Source: Indibacter alkaliphilus LW1
Lineage (GTDB): Bacteria; Bacteroidota; Bacteroidia; Cytophagales; Cyclobacteriaceae
DNA: 64,000 nt
Direction of reading: 5' to 3'
NCBI RefSeq assembly: GCF_000295935.2
Contig: NZ_ALWO02000037.1
Location: forward strand, 150,259 to 214,258
The position numbers and the translations under genes are program-made. The stretch's first letter is position 1, and each line of letters begins with the position of its first letter. Below, piece after piece: positions 1 to 9,369 of this stretch. Under the pieces are notes generated by a model that worked only from the letters and a program-made list of their open reading frames with translations, had not been told where the DNA came from and ran no database searches.

Positions 1-14
1 AAAAATAAGCATTA

Positions 15-1328
15 ATGGAACTTGCTTCGAAAGTGAGGAAACGTGTTCTGATCATCACCTACTACTGGCCGCCCTCGGCAGGTTCCGGTGTACAGCGATG
101 GCTGAAATTTGCAAAATACCTTCCCGGATTTGGTTGGGAGCCTGTGATTTTCACCCCCGAAAATCCTGATTTTGATCTTCAGGATCAGAGTTTGGAACAA
201 GAAGTCGGTCCAGAAATAGAAGTTCTGAAATTTCCCATTTGGGAACCTTATGGGGTTTTCAGGTCTCTGAAAGGAGATAAAAAAAGCCAGCCTTCAAAAA
301 TTCTTGAAAAGGAAAACCCAACATTAACAGACAAATTAGGGCTATGGGCCAGAGCCAATCTGCTTGTGCCGGATCCTAGGGTATTTTGGGTGAAACCGGC
401 AGTCAATTTTCTGAAAGATTTAATTGACAAAAACCAGTTCCATTGCATCATTACCACAGGGCCGCCTCATAGCATGCACCTGATTGGTCTCAAGCTAAAG
501 AAACTAACAGGTATTCCCTGGTTTGCCGATTTCAGAGATCCTTGGAGCAAATGGGAGTTTCTTGACACCCTCCCGATGACAGATTTTGTCAGAAAAAAAC
601 ACGAGCAATTGGAATTGAATGTATTAAAGGAAGCAGATGAAATATTGACCATCTCCCCTACTTTCCAAAATGAGTTCATCCAGATACACAATCGGAAGAT
701 CCAATTGCTGACCAATGGCTTTGACTCTTCGGATTTTCCTGTTGATTTTTTCAAAAATCAGGATTTGAAAAGTGATGCACTGGAGATCCTTTACACAGGT
801 GTCATTGATTCCATACGGAACCCAAGCCCATTTCTTCAGGCATTGAAACAATGCTTTGAAACATCAACTGATGAGGTAAAATTGCGTTTTGTGGGTAAGG
901 TTTCCAATGAGGTAGTCAAATACGTAGAATCTGACTCCTGGCTCAGTAAACATGTAATTTTTGAAGGCTATGTCAATCACAAAGAAGTCTTTGACTTTTA
1001 TAAGCGATCACACCTGCTTTTGCTGATTTTGACAGATAGCAAAAACGCCAAAGGTAACATTCCCGGAAAATTATTTGAATATATGGCAACAGGTAGACCC
1101 ATTATTGGCTTAGGAGATCCTACGGGGGACAGTGCGGAAATTCTGCAAAAAGCAGGTTCAGGCAGAGTATTTAAGCACCATGATTCAAAGGGAATCCGGG
1201 AATTTTTGGAGGAATTCAGATCCAAAAGTTCATTCGAACGATCTGATAAAATCAATTCCTACTCCAGAAAAAATCTCACAGCTGTTTTGGCAAAACTTCT
1301 TGATAATTATGAACATCCCATTTCTTGA
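15..1328 (+). CDS. Glycosyltransferase, GT4 family-like
   Basis: Predicted cytoplasmic or membrane-associated GT-B glycosyltransferase of 437 residues, probably adding a sugar to a surface polysaccharide or glycan. The N-terminus has the YYWPPSAGSGVQR segment typical of GT4-like enzymes (residues about 16-28). The C-terminal half carries the donor-binding signature PGKLFEYMATGRP (about residues 348-360), followed by an acidic stretch. No signal peptide is seen. It overlaps the next gene, a sugar aminotransferase, by 20 bp, so the two are probably co-transcribed and belong to a glycan locus extending left of the window. The ATG at 15 lies close to the window edge; an earlier start outside cannot be excluded. 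Substrate is unknown. Confidence 0.88.
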   Translation: MELASKVRKRVLIITYYWPPSAGSGVQRWLKFAKYLPGFGWEPVIFTPENPDFDLQDQSLEQEVGPEIEVLKFPIWEPYGVFRSLKGDKKSQPSKILEKENPTLTDKLGLWARANLLVPDPRVFWVKPAVNFLKDLIDKNQFHCIITTGPPHSMHLIGLKLKKLTGIPWFADFRDPWSKWEFLDTLPMTDFVRKKHEQLELNVLKEADEILTISPTFQNEFIQIHNRKIQLLTNGFDSSDFPVDFFKNQDLKSDALEILYTGVIDSIRNPSPFLQALKQCFETSTDEVKLRFVGKVSNEVVKYVESDSWLSKHVIFEGYVNHKEVFDFYKRSHLLLLILTDSKNAKGNIPGKLFEYMATGRPIIGLGDPTGDSAEILQKAGSGRVFKHHDSKGIREFLEEFRSKSSFERSDKINSYSRKNLTAVLAKLLDNYEHPIS

Positions 1329-2400
1329 TCTTCAAAGAATCCCTGTAGATGTAAAAATAAAGCTGGAGAATAAATTCAGCTCCATGCTCCACACCGGGTT
1401 TTTTTCGGGAGGAAAAGAAGTAGAAAATTTTGAAAAAAAGATGGCCCAAAGGTTAAACTGTTCTGATTTCCTTGCCTGTTCCAATGGAACAGATGCATTG
1501 GAAATAGCCTTAAGACTTTTGCAGATCGGGCCTGGTGATAAGGTTGCAGTTCCTGCATTGACCTGGGTCTCTACAGCCGAAGTAGTCAAAATATTAGGCG
1601 CTGATATAGTTTTTGTCGATACGGACCCAGATGGCCTAATGGATTTAGAAAAGCTTCAAAAGGCCACTTCAGACCGATTAAAAGCTGTAATCCCAGTCCA
1701 TCTTTACGGGCAAATGGTAGATATGGAAAAGCTATGTTCATGGGCCAATAAAAACTCTGTCAAGGTTATTGAGGACAATGCCCAAGGATTCGGTTCTACT
1801 CTGTACGGAAAAGCTGCCGGCGCTTGGGGAGATGTTGGCTGTTTTAGTTTTTACCCTACCAAAAATCTTGGGGCCTTGGGTGAGGCAGGAGGTTTGGTCC
1901 TAAAAGATCAAAATCTGCTGGAGCAGGCAAAGAGAATGATCAATCATGGCCAAAGTTCAAGAGATGTGCATGAAATCATTGGTAAAAATGCCAGAATCGA
2001 CAGTTTACAGGCGGCATTTTTAAATATATTTCTAGACCATTTTGATCATTGGCAAAATTTGCGAAAAAACTATGCCCTAATCTATTTGGATAAATTATCA
2101 GGTCTTAGCGACTTGGCCTTGCCCAGTACTTACCATGAAAGAAGTCATAATCTTCATCTCTTCACCATTCAAACTTCGGAAAGAGACAAACTCAAATCTT
2201 TGCTAAAACAAAAAGGGATAGGAACCGCAGTTCACTATCCCAATATTATTCCGGAAATGGATCCTTATAAAGATAATGGAGATTACCCCGTTGCCAAAAG
2301 GATCAGTCAGCAAACGCTTTCACTTCCCTTGAATCCATTTTTAGATGAAAAAGAAGTAGTCTTTGTGGCCAATACAATCCGGCAGTTTTTCAATTACTAG
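1309..2400 (+). CDS. DegT/DnrJ/EryC1 family sugar aminotransferase
   Basis: PLP-dependent aminotransferase of 363 residues that would transaminate a nucleotide keto-sugar to an amino-sugar. The PLP lysine is K185 in FYPTKNLGALGEAGG and the ring-nitrogen aspartate is D156 in VIEDNAQ. The ATG at 1309 is preferred over an upstream in-frame ATG at 1132, because the protein then begins MNIPFLDLQR, the normal start of this family, and the extra 59 residues are only another frame of the glycosyltransferase. It overlaps that gene by 20 bp. Its stop shares the palindrome CTAG with the convergent metF stop. Substrate (for example a UDP-3-keto-GlcNAcA-type sugar) cannot be assigned. Confidence 0.9.
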   Translation: MNIPFLDLQRIPVDVKIKLENKFSSMLHTGFFSGGKEVENFEKKMAQRLNCSDFLACSNGTDALEIALRLLQIGPGDKVAVPALTWVSTAEVVKILGADIVFVDTDPDGLMDLEKLQKATSDRLKAVIPVHLYGQMVDMEKLCSWANKNSVKVIEDNAQGFGSTLYGKAAGAWGDVGCFSFYPTKNLGALGEAGGLVLKDQNLLEQAKRMINHGQSSRDVHEIIGKNARIDSLQAAFLNIFLDHFDHWQNLRKNYALIYLDKLSGLSDLALPSTYHERSHNLHLFTIQTSERDKLKSLLKQKGIGTAVHYPNIIPEMDPYKDNGDYPVAKRISQQTLSLPLNPFLDEKEVVFVANTIRQFFNY

Positions 2401-3350
2401 AAAACCTCTTTAGCAATTTTGTAAGTGGCATCAGCTTTACTCATGGTATAATAATGCAATACAGGAGCTCCATTCGCAATCAACTCCTTGCTCTGCTGAA
2501 TGGCCCACTCTATTCCCACTTGCTTGACATCTGCATTGTTCTTACACTTTTCCAGTTCATCCAACAAAGGGTCTGGCAGATCCAGGAAAAACGTTCTCGG
2601 AAGCATGGTAATCTGGCCTAAAGTGGTGATGGGCTTCAAGCCTGGGATAATAGGCACATTGATTCCTGCATCTCTTACTTTCTTGACAAAATCAAAATAT
2701 TTCTCATTATCAAAGAACATCTGTGTTACGATATATTCCGCACCCGCATCAATTTTTTCTTTCAAAAATTTCAGGTCGAACCTCATGCTTGGTGCCTCAA
2801 AATGCTTTTCCGGATAACCTGCCACGCCTACACAAAAGTCTGTATGGAAACTTGCCTCTGTTTCTTCATGAAGGTATTTCCCATTGTTCATACCCACTAT
2901 TTGCTTAACCAAACCGGTTGTAAACTCATGTCCATTTGGTTCAGGTACAAACTTCCCTTCGTTTTTTGGAGCATCTCCCCTCAAAGCCAAGACATTCTGA
3001 ACGCCGATAAAATTTAGGTCAATGAGCGCATTTTCAGTCTCTTCTTTTGAAAATCCTCCACATAGTAAATGAGGAACAGCCTCTACCTGAAACCTGTTCA
3101 TGATAGCAGCGCATATCCCTACAGTACCAGGACGCTTTTTGGTACTGACTTTTTCCAAAAGCCCATTGGGATGTTTTTTATAAATAAATTCCTCCCTGTG
3201 GTAAGTCACATCGACAAAGGGTGGTTCAAATTCCATCAAAGGTGAAATACCTTCCAAAAGATCATTCAAACTTTGTCCTTTAAGCGGAGGAAGGATTTCA
3301 AAGGAAAACAGGGGTTTTTTGGCCTGTTGAATATATTCTGTGATTTTCAT
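2397..3350 (-). CDS. metF: Methylenetetrahydrofolate reductase
   Basis: FAD enzyme of 317 residues reducing 5,10-methylene-THF to 5-methyl-THF, the methyl donor for methionine synthase. The catalytic-region glutamate E18 lies in SFEILPP, and the folate-binding NVLALRGD motif is present. Length is typical of bacterial MetF. It lies 2 bp downstream of the MetH C-terminal gene on the same strand, so methyl donor synthesis and use are in one transcription unit, presumably controlled by the SAM riboswitch at 7158-7255. Its stop overlaps the convergent aminotransferase stop by 4 bp. Confidence 0.96.
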   Translation of the reverse strand: MKITEYIQQAKKPLFSFEILPPLKGQSLNDLLEGISPLMEFEPPFVDVTYHREEFIYKKHPNGLLEKVSTKKRPGTVGICAAIMNRFQVEAVPHLLCGGFSKEETENALIDLNFIGVQNVLALRGDAPKNEGKFVPEPNGHEFTTGLVKQIVGMNNGKYLHEETEASFHTDFCVGVAGYPEKHFEAPSMRFDLKFLKEKIDAGAEYIVTQMFFDNEKYFDFVKKVRDAGINVPIIPGLKPITTLGQITMLPRTFFLDLPDPLLDELEKCKNNADVKQVGIEWAIQQSKELIANGAPVLHYYTMSKADATYKIAKEVF

Positions 3351-3352
3351 GT

Positions 3353-6064
3353 TTAATTTTCTTGAACTTCTAAAGTTGGATTATATGCAAGGTTTGGAGA
3401 AAGCCATCTTTCTGCCTGAGCCATTGAAACTCCCTTTCTTCTGGCATAATCTTTTACCTGATCCTCTCCTATTTTTCCCAGCCCAAAGTATTTGCTTTCA
3501 GGATGCGCAAAATAAAACCCGCTTACAGAGGAGGTAGGGTACATGGCAAAGCTATCTGTCAAAGTAATGCCTGTATGGCTTTCAACCTGTAACAGTTCAA
3601 ACAAAGTTTTCTTTTCAGAATGCTCAGGACAAGCAGGGTAACCTGGTGCAGGTCTGATTCCAGTATATGCTTCACGGATCAAATCATCATTTTCAAGATT
3701 TTCCTCCTTGGAGTAAGCCCAAATTTCCTTTCTGACCAATTCGTGGAGGTATTCAGCTCCTGCCTCAGCCAATCGGTCTGCCAATGCTTTGAGCATTATA
3801 TCCTGGTAATCATCAAAAGTCTCCTGAAATTCCTTGAGTTTTTCCTCAATTCCCCAGCCTGCTGTGACCGCAAAGCCACCCATATAATCTATCTGGTTCG
3901 GGTGAAGATAATCAACCAATGAGCGGTTGGGCACACCCTTTCCTTTTTTCCCCTGCTGACGAAGAAAATGAAAAGAAAATTCTGTGGAATTGTTTTCCAA
4001 GTCCAACACTTCCACATCTTCCCCATTTCTTTGAACCGGAAATAATCCCACAATGGCTTTGGCTTGAAGCCAGTTTTCAGCAATGATTTTATCCAGCATT
4101 TGGTTGGCTTCCGCATAAAGGCGCTTAGCCTCCTGACCTACTACTGGGTCTTCCATAATTTTGGGATACTTACCGCTAAGCATCCAAGTACTGAAAAAAG
4201 GAGTCCAGTCAATGTACTTTCGGAGAATTGAAAGGTCCAGTTCCTCAATGCTTGTCAATCCCAGCTTTTCGGGTTGGATCGGCTTGTAATTTTCCCAGTC
4301 TATATAAACTGGGTTGGATTTGGCCTCCTCAAAAGTTGCCATCAATTTCACCTGTTGTTTGGCTTCATGTTCAACCCTCAATTGTAAATAGGTTTCCTTG
4401 ATTCGCTTGTGGTAAGCAGCCTTGGTTTCTTCACTGATGGATTCGCCCGCAATGGGCACTGACTTCGAAGCATCGGTTACATGGATAACCGTTCCTGAAT
4501 ATACCGGGTCTATTTTTACAGCTGTATGGATTCTTGAAGTGGTTGCCCCTCCTATTAAAAGAGGGATTTTTAAACCTTGTCTTTCCATTTCTGAAGCTAC
4601 ATAGACCATCTCATCCAGGGAGGGAGTAATCAAGCCACTGAGTCCGATGATATCGACCTTATTTTTGACCGCCTCATCAATAATAGTCTGTGCATCTACC
4701 ATAACTCCTAGGTCAATAATCTGATAGCTGTTGCAGGCCAAAACCACCCCAACTATATTTTTCCCTATATCATGCACATCCCCTTTTACAGTTGCCAAAA
4801 GAATTTTTTTGATGCTGCTTTGTTCCGCATTGAAATCCAAGTCTCCTGCTTTGGGCATAAAAGGTTCCAGATAAGCCACGGCCTTTTTCATGACCCTTGC
4901 TGATTTCACTACCTGTGGAAGAAACATTTTCCCTTCTCCAAAAAGATCACCAACTACATTCATCCCATCCATCAAAGGCCCTTCAATCACTTTCAATGGA
5001 CTTTTGTAGGATATTCTGGCGGCTTCGGTATCTTCTATGATGTAGTCAATGATACCTTTGACTAAGGCATGCTCAATCCGCTTTTCCACAGGATCTTCCC
5101 TCCAAGCTTCTGAGGCAACTTCCTTTTTTCCAGTTTGCTTTACAGTTTCTGCAAAATCTAAAAGTGCTTCTGTAGCATTTTCATTCCTGTCAAAAAACAC
5201 ATCCTCCACTTTCTCCAAAAGGTCTTTGGGAATGTCATCGTATATTTCAAGCATGGTAGGATTGACTATTCCCAAATCCATTCCATGCTTGATTGCATGG
5301 TACAAAAATGCTGCATGCATCGCCTCCCTAACTGTATTATTGCCACGAAAAGAAAAACTCACATTACTGACTCCTCCGCTGACTTTAGCCCCCGGAAGGT
5401 TTTGTTTGATCCATTGGGTAGCATGAAAAAAGTCAAGTGCATTTTTCCTATGTTCTTCCATCCCTGTAGCGACGGGAAAAATATTAGGGTCAAAGATGAT
5501 GTCTTGGGGATTAAATTTTACCTGATTGACCAAAATATCGTAGGAACGCTTACAGATATCCACTCTTCTTTGGTAAGTGTCCGCCTGACCGTTTTCATCA
5601 AATGCCATTACAACCACGGCAGCTCCAAATTTCTTGATGGTTTTGGCCTGAAATATGAATTCATCCTCTCCGTTTTTCAAGCTGATGGAGTTCACTATTC
5701 CTTTTCCCTGTACACACTTCAAGCCTGCCAATATGATTTCCCAACGGGAGCTGTCTATCATGATCGGGATCCTGCTGATTTCCGGTTCTGATGCAATCAA
5801 ATTAAGAAATTTGGTCATGGCTGCCACCCCATCCAACATACCTTCATCCATACAGACATCCAGTATCTGAGCGCCTCCCCTCACCTGATCCAATGCCACT
5901 TCCAATGCTTCATCATATTGACCATTGAGAATCAACCGGGCAAATTTCTTTGATCCTGTGACATTGGTCCTCTCACCTACATTGACAAAATTGATTTCCG
6001 GTGTAAAAACCAATGGCTCCAAACCGGATAGTTTCAAGGTGTTATGTTTTTGGATATTACTCAT
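3353..6064 (-). CDS. metH: Methionine synthase, pterin/cobalamin/activation module
   Basis: Cobalamin-dependent methionine synthase lacking the homocysteine domain (903 residues). Order: pterin-binding domain with [12 protein letters not shown] at about 27-38 and the [10 protein letters not shown] segment near 101; cobalamin cap; B12-binding domain with [11 protein letters not shown] (axial histidine H431); and a C-terminal SAM-dependent reactivation domain with [15 protein letters not shown]. The missing N-terminal module is the next gene upstream, overlapping by 8 bp (ATGAGTAA), which suggests translational coupling and a two-subunit enzyme. This split arrangement is, to my knowledge, common in Bacteroidota, so it is not read as a broken gene. 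Confidence 0.95.
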   Translation of the reverse strand: MSNIQKHNTLKLSGLEPLVFTPEINFVNVGERTNVTGSKKFARLILNGQYDEALEVALDQVRGGAQILDVCMDEGMLDGVAAMTKFLNLIASEPEISRIPIMIDSSRWEIILAGLKCVQGKGIVNSISLKNGEDEFIFQAKTIKKFGAAVVVMAFDENGQADTYQRRVDICKRSYDILVNQVKFNPQDIIFDPNIFPVATGMEEHRKNALDFFHATQWIKQNLPGAKVSGGVSNVSFSFRGNNTVREAMHAAFLYHAIKHGMDLGIVNPTMLEIYDDIPKDLLEKVEDVFFDRNENATEALLDFAETVKQTGKKEVASEAWREDPVEKRIEHALVKGIIDYIIEDTEAARISYKSPLKVIEGPLMDGMNVVGDLFGEGKMFLPQVVKSARVMKKAVAYLEPFMPKAGDLDFNAEQSSIKKILLATVKGDVHDIGKNIVGVVLACNSYQIIDLGVMVDAQTIIDEAVKNKVDIIGLSGLITPSLDEMVYVASEMERQGLKIPLLIGGATTSRIHTAVKIDPVYSGTVIHVTDASKSVPIAGESISEETKAAYHKRIKETYLQLRVEHEAKQQVKLMATFEEAKSNPVYIDWENYKPIQPEKLGLTSIEELDLSILRKYIDWTPFFSTWMLSGKYPKIMEDPVVGQEAKRLYAEANQMLDKIIAENWLQAKAIVGLFPVQRNGEDVEVLDLENNSTEFSFHFLRQQGKKGKGVPNRSLVDYLHPNQIDYMGGFAVTAGWGIEEKLKEFQETFDDYQDIMLKALADRLAEAGAEYLHELVRKEIWAYSKEENLENDDLIREAYTGIRPAPGYPACPEHSEKKTLFELLQVESHTGITLTDSFAMYPTSSVSGFYFAHPESKYFGLGKIGEDQVKDYARRKGVSMAQAERWLSPNLAYNPTLEVQEN

Positions 6065-7100
6065 CTATTGTACTTTCAATTTCTACTTTTCTAGGACTGT
6101 ATTTTTCAGCAACTTCAGCTATTGCCGAAATATGCTCCGGTGTAGTCCCACAGCATCCCCCTAAAATATTTACATAGCCTTCTTTCAAAAACTCTTCTAT
6201 TTGCCTGGACATCTCTTCTGCCCCCTGGTCGTATTGTCCAAATTCATTGGGAAGTCCGGCATTGGGATAAGCTGAAACCAGAAATGGAGCATTTTCTGCC
6301 AAAACTTTCAGGTAAGGTCTCAATTCTTTTGCTCCCAAGGCGCAATTCAATCCTATACTATACAATGGCACATGGGACACTGAAATCAAAAAAGCCTCAG
6401 TAGTCTGCCCGGAGAGCGTTCTCCCTGATGCATCTGTGATAGTTCCTGAAATCATCACAGGAATCCCTCCATCTTCTGGACTTAAAGGAATTCCTTTTTC
6501 TTCAAAAACTTCCTGAATAGCAAAAAGTGCGGCTTTGGCATTCAGGGTGTCAAATATGGTCTCAACCAAAAGAATATCCGCCCCCCCCTCAAGCAAGCCC
6601 TTAACCTGTTCCTGATAGGCTTCAGACAATTGGTCAAAGGTAATTGCTCTATAGCCAGGATCGTTCACATCTGGAGAGATGGATGCTGTTCTGTTTGTAG
6701 GCCCTAAAGCACCTGCTACAAATCTGGGCTTCTTGGGGTTTTTGGCTGTAAACTCTGCTGCTACCGTTCTGGCAATTTTTGCTGAATGAAAATTGATATC
6801 ATAGGCCAAATGAGAAAGACCATAGTCTTCCTGAGCGATAGAAGTTCCACTGAAGGTGTTGGTTTCTATGATATCCGCACCTGCTTCCAAATAAGCGGCA
6901 TGAATATCTCTGATGATTTCAGGTCTGGAAAGGGAAAGCAGGTCATTGTTTCCTTTCAGTGCTTTGGGGTGATTTTTCAGTGCATCTGTACGAAAATCTT
7001 CTTCGGTAAGCTTATACCTCTGAATCATGGTACCCATCGCCCCGTCAAGGATGAGAATTTTTTGCTTGGAAATATGTAATAATTGCTCGCTTCTGTTCAT
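6057..7100 (-). CDS. metH: Methionine synthase, homocysteine-binding module
   Basis: Homocysteine S-methyltransferase domain of 347 residues, equivalent to MetH residues about 1-350. It has [12 protein letters not shown] near the start and the zinc-binding cysteines in GLNCALG and [11 protein letters not shown]. The ATG at 7100 is chosen. The ATG at 7163 lies inside the 3' P1 strand of the SAM riboswitch, and the residues it would add do not resemble the family. The gene overlaps the MetH C-terminal module by 8 bp. Expression should fall when SAM is high. Confidence 0.95.
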   Translation of the reverse strand: MNRSEQLLHISKQKILILDGAMGTMIQRYKLTEEDFRTDALKNHPKALKGNNDLLSLSRPEIIRDIHAAYLEAGADIIETNTFSGTSIAQEDYGLSHLAYDINFHSAKIARTVAAEFTAKNPKKPRFVAGALGPTNRTASISPDVNDPGYRAITFDQLSEAYQEQVKGLLEGGADILLVETIFDTLNAKAALFAIQEVFEEKGIPLSPEDGGIPVMISGTITDASGRTLSGQTTEAFLISVSHVPLYSIGLNCALGAKELRPYLKVLAENAPFLVSAYPNAGLPNEFGQYDQGAEEMSRQIEEFLKEGYVNILGGCCGTTPEHISAIAEVAEKYSPRKVEIESTIDE

Positions 7101-7157
7101 CTGATGAAATATTAAAAAGCTTATGCGAGAAACTGGTCGAAAAAGGAAAACTCTTTC

Positions 7158-7255
7158 GCTCATCTTTTTCCGGCTTTTCCGGAATGGGAGTTAGCACCTT
7201 GATCTCAGGTTGCTAAGACTTCACAGGGCCCTTCCCTCAGTCTTTCTCGATAAGC
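7158..7255 (-). promoter_or_regulatory. SAM-I (S-box) riboswitch
   Basis: The minus strand shows the S-box core in order: GCTTATCGAGA, then GAGGGAAGGGCCCTGTGAAG, then TTAGCAACCT, then AAGGTGCTAACTCC, and finally a closing AAAGATGAGC. P1 is a perfect 7-bp helix (7255-7249 GCTTATC with 7164-7158 GATGAGC, one G-U). A second hairpin (TTCCGG/CCGGAA, loop AAAAG) lies at about 7183-7167. It precedes the metH-metH-metF operon, the expected target. An alternative helix with the leader downstream is described in the findings. Confidence 0.93.
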
Positions 7256-7260
7256 AGCTT

Positions 7261-7292
7261 CAAATGTAAGGTATTGATGGGGATTTTGTAAA
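7261..7292 (-). promoter_or_regulatory. Bacteroidota-type promoter for the met operon
   Basis: On the minus strand, TACATTTG (7268-7261) matches the -7 consensus TANNTTTG. A TTTA box at 7292-7289, 20 nt upstream, stands in for the -33 TTTG. Transcription would start about 6 nt downstream, essentially at the 5' strand of riboswitch P1, which fits. Confidence 0.65.
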
Positions 7293-7379
7293 CTTTTTCC
7301 AAAAATCTTCAGAAATTACTGACAGATTACCATTTTTCAAGGCTTTATATTAAGGATTTTCTATTTACACATTCAATTG

Positions 7380-7410
7380 TTTGATTTCATAAATACCTAC
7401 ACTACTTTAA
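7380..7410 (+). promoter_or_regulatory. Possible promoter for the RidA-like gene
   Basis: TTTG at 7380-7383, a 19-nt spacer, and TACTTTAA at 7403-7410 (6 of 8 to TANNTTTG). The predicted start would leave a leader of about 25 nt before the ATG at 7441. Weak -7 match. Confidence 0.35.
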
Positions 7411-7440
7411 GAATCATTTCAAAAAAAACACTCAAATCAC

Positions 7441-7998
7441 ATGAAAAAAATTATCCCATCTTTAGGCTTGTTGCTTTGCCTGGCCTGCAACACAGGCTCA
7501 TCCCAAATAGAAAATAAAATAAAATCTGATTCTTGGGATGCTGAAAAAAAACTGACTGAACTGAACATTGAGCTTCCCAGCCCCAGTTCTCCCGCTGCGA
7601 ATTATGTCAATGCCGTTCAATCAGGGAATCTTTTGTTTCTGGCGGGGAAAGGCCCCGGGCAGCAGGACGGTTCATACATTACCGGAAAAGTAGGAAAAGA
7701 GCTGACTGTGGAAGAAGGCAGAGATGCAGCACGCCTTGTCGGACTGGCCCAATTGGCTGTTTTAAAAGCAGAACTAGGAGATCTGAATAGAGTCAAGAGA
7801 ATCGTAAAAGTCTTGGGAATGGTCAATTGTGAGGCTGATTTTATAGAGCAGCCTCAGGTCATCAATGGATTTTCGGACCTGATGGTAGAGGTTTTTGGTG
7901 AAAAAGGAAAACATGCCAGATCCGCTGTCGGGATGAATGCACTTCCTATGGACATTGCCGTGGAAATAGAGCTGATTGTAGAAATAGAGGAAGAATAA
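7441..7998 (+). CDS. RidA/YjgF-family protein with lipoprotein signal
   Basis: Reactive enamine/imine deaminase-like protein of 185 residues. The N-terminus MKKIIPSLGLLLCLAC looks like a lipoprotein signal with C16 as the lipidated cysteine, although the -3 residue is Cys rather than the usual Leu. The RidA fold follows from about residue 40. The conserved catalytic-region arginine lies in HARSAVGMNALP and is followed by VEIELIVEI, the family's C-terminal pattern. RidA is normally cytosolic, so an exported version is notable. It stands alone between the met promoter region (divergent) and a convergent gene whose stop lies 1 bp away. Confidence 0.85.
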   Translation: MKKIIPSLGLLLCLACNTGSSQIENKIKSDSWDAEKKLTELNIELPSPSSPAANYVNAVQSGNLLFLAGKGPGQQDGSYITGKVGKELTVEEGRDAARLVGLAQLAVLKAELGDLNRVKRIVKVLGMVNCEADFIEQPQVINGFSDLMVEVFGEKGKHARSAVGMNALPMDIAVEIELIVEIEEE

Positions 7999-7999
7999 A

Positions 8000-9307
8000 C
8001 TAGGGCCTGATTCCTACACTGAATTGCAAATAGGGATTGGCCATATATTTGAACATTGGCAAGTCGAAAAACCTGTAGGAAGTCAAAGGAAGTTCATACC
8101 CACCATGCACTGCAAAAATCAAATCATAGAAATTCCCACGGTTGGTAGGCAAGGCATAACTGATGAACAATTCAGGTTTGCCCATCAATCCAGCTGACCT
8201 TACATAACCATCAAAATCAGGCTCTTCAAATAAGCGTGGAAAGTCAGGTTTGCTCGTAGAATACAGCGTGTATCTCAAATTTCCAAAACCCAAACCTCCC
8301 ATTGCTCCTATCTCCAGATTTCGGAGGTCAAACAATACCTTACCAAGGTTTCCGTAGACGCGGACGCTATTAAGGTTGTGCTTCATGCGCTCGTTGGCCT
8401 GTCCATCCAGCCCGAGATTATAAATATCCACACCGTATAGGGTGCTTCTATTAAAGCCTAAGATTTTCAGCCCCCAATTATTTGGCCTTCCAGAGAAAGG
8501 TTGCAAGCCATTTTCAACCAGATTGTCATTCAAAGCATCCGGTGTTGTAAAATTCAGACCATAAATCAAATGAGCTCCAATGGAAGCATCTCTATAAAAG
8601 AAGTTATGATCCGGCAAAGTGATTCCAGCACCGACTCTAATAAATGCCCCGGCTTGGGTTGCTCCAAAGTTGATCCCGTTCAGTTCCCATGAATCCTCAA
8701 AAGGACTAAATGCATATCCAAACCTTGCCAATATTTCTAAGGATTCATCTCTTCCCGGAATTGGTAAATCGTAGCTGGTTTGAAAACCGATTTCAGTGAG
8801 AAACCCGGTCATATTAAGTGAGCTTTTTTGAATGTTTCCATCCCTTAGGATGTAACCGCTTTCAGGATTTTGTAAAAACTGATCAATTGTATTGGCATTA
8901 TTCTCTCTAAGCATTTGAAAATTCAGGGAACCTGCTCCAATGGCCATGTAATGAATCAGCTGAAAAGGACCTTCTTCTGTAAATGAAAATCCAACATTTA
9001 ACAAAAACCTTGTCGTGCGATAATCAATTTCGTAATCATTAAATAAAGAAGTAGGCCCAGAATTTTGCAGTACCTCCAAACCCAATACAAAGTCATTAAA
9101 CCTTGTTTGATAGCCAAAACCGAAATTCCCATAACTCTTTCGCATTGGACTCAACCCTTTGTTTTCTAGCATTTGGTTGAATTCACGGACATTGGCACCT
9201 GTTCTACCGTAGTTCAGGTACATAGAAGACCTAGTCGCTCTTTCGAGCTGGGCAGACAAAGTCTGAAAAGTCATCAAGAAAATAAGAATCAGTACCGGGG
9301 TTTTCAT
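8000..9307 (-). CDS. Predicted outer-membrane beta-barrel-type protein, unknown function
   Basis: Secreted protein of about 435 residues with a Sec signal (MKTPVLILIFLMTFQTLSAQ, cleavage after SAQ). The rest has alternating hydrophobic/aromatic strands (for example YGNFGFGYQTRFNDFVLGLEV) and ends with FSVGIRP, consistent with an outer-membrane barrel. No family is recognised with confidence. The ATG at 9307 is chosen; one three codons upstream (9316) is also possible. The signal start is clearer from 9307. It follows the hybrid kinase gene on the same strand after 60 bp, so co-transcription is possible but unproved. Confidence 0.72.
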   Translation of the reverse strand: MKTPVLILIFLMTFQTLSAQLERATRSSMYLNYGRTGANVREFNQMLENKGLSPMRKSYGNFGFGYQTRFNDFVLGLEVLQNSGPTSLFNDYEIDYRTTRFLLNVGFSFTEEGPFQLIHYMAIGAGSLNFQMLRENNANTIDQFLQNPESGYILRDGNIQKSSLNMTGFLTEIGFQTSYDLPIPGRDESLEILARFGYAFSPFEDSWELNGINFGATQAGAFIRVGAGITLPDHNFFYRDASIGAHLIYGLNFTTPDALNDNLVENGLQPFSGRPNNWGLKILGFNRSTLYGVDIYNLGLDGQANERMKHNLNSVRVYGNLGKVLFDLRNLEIGAMGGLGFGNLRYTLYSTSKPDFPRLFEEPDFDGYVRSAGLMGKPELFISYALPTNRGNFYDLIFAVHGGYELPLTSYRFFDLPMFKYMANPYLQFSVGIRP

Positions 9308-9369
9308 AGTCTGCATTGCGGACTCAAAAATAAGGCTAAACCTTATATTGTAAGACGGTTTTTTGAAAA

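Noticed and set aside
5285-5791. 168-codon frame opposite metH
   Set aside because: Lies entirely in conserved metH coding sequence and resembles no protein family.
6057-6064. metH split as a frameshift or sequencing error
   Set aside because: Both parts have complete domains, proper start and stop and a clean 8-bp overlap, and such splitting is known in the phylum.
7101-7163. Longer metH-N from the ATG at 7163
   Set aside because: That ATG is part of riboswitch P1 (GATGAGC); the family start matches the ATG at 7100.
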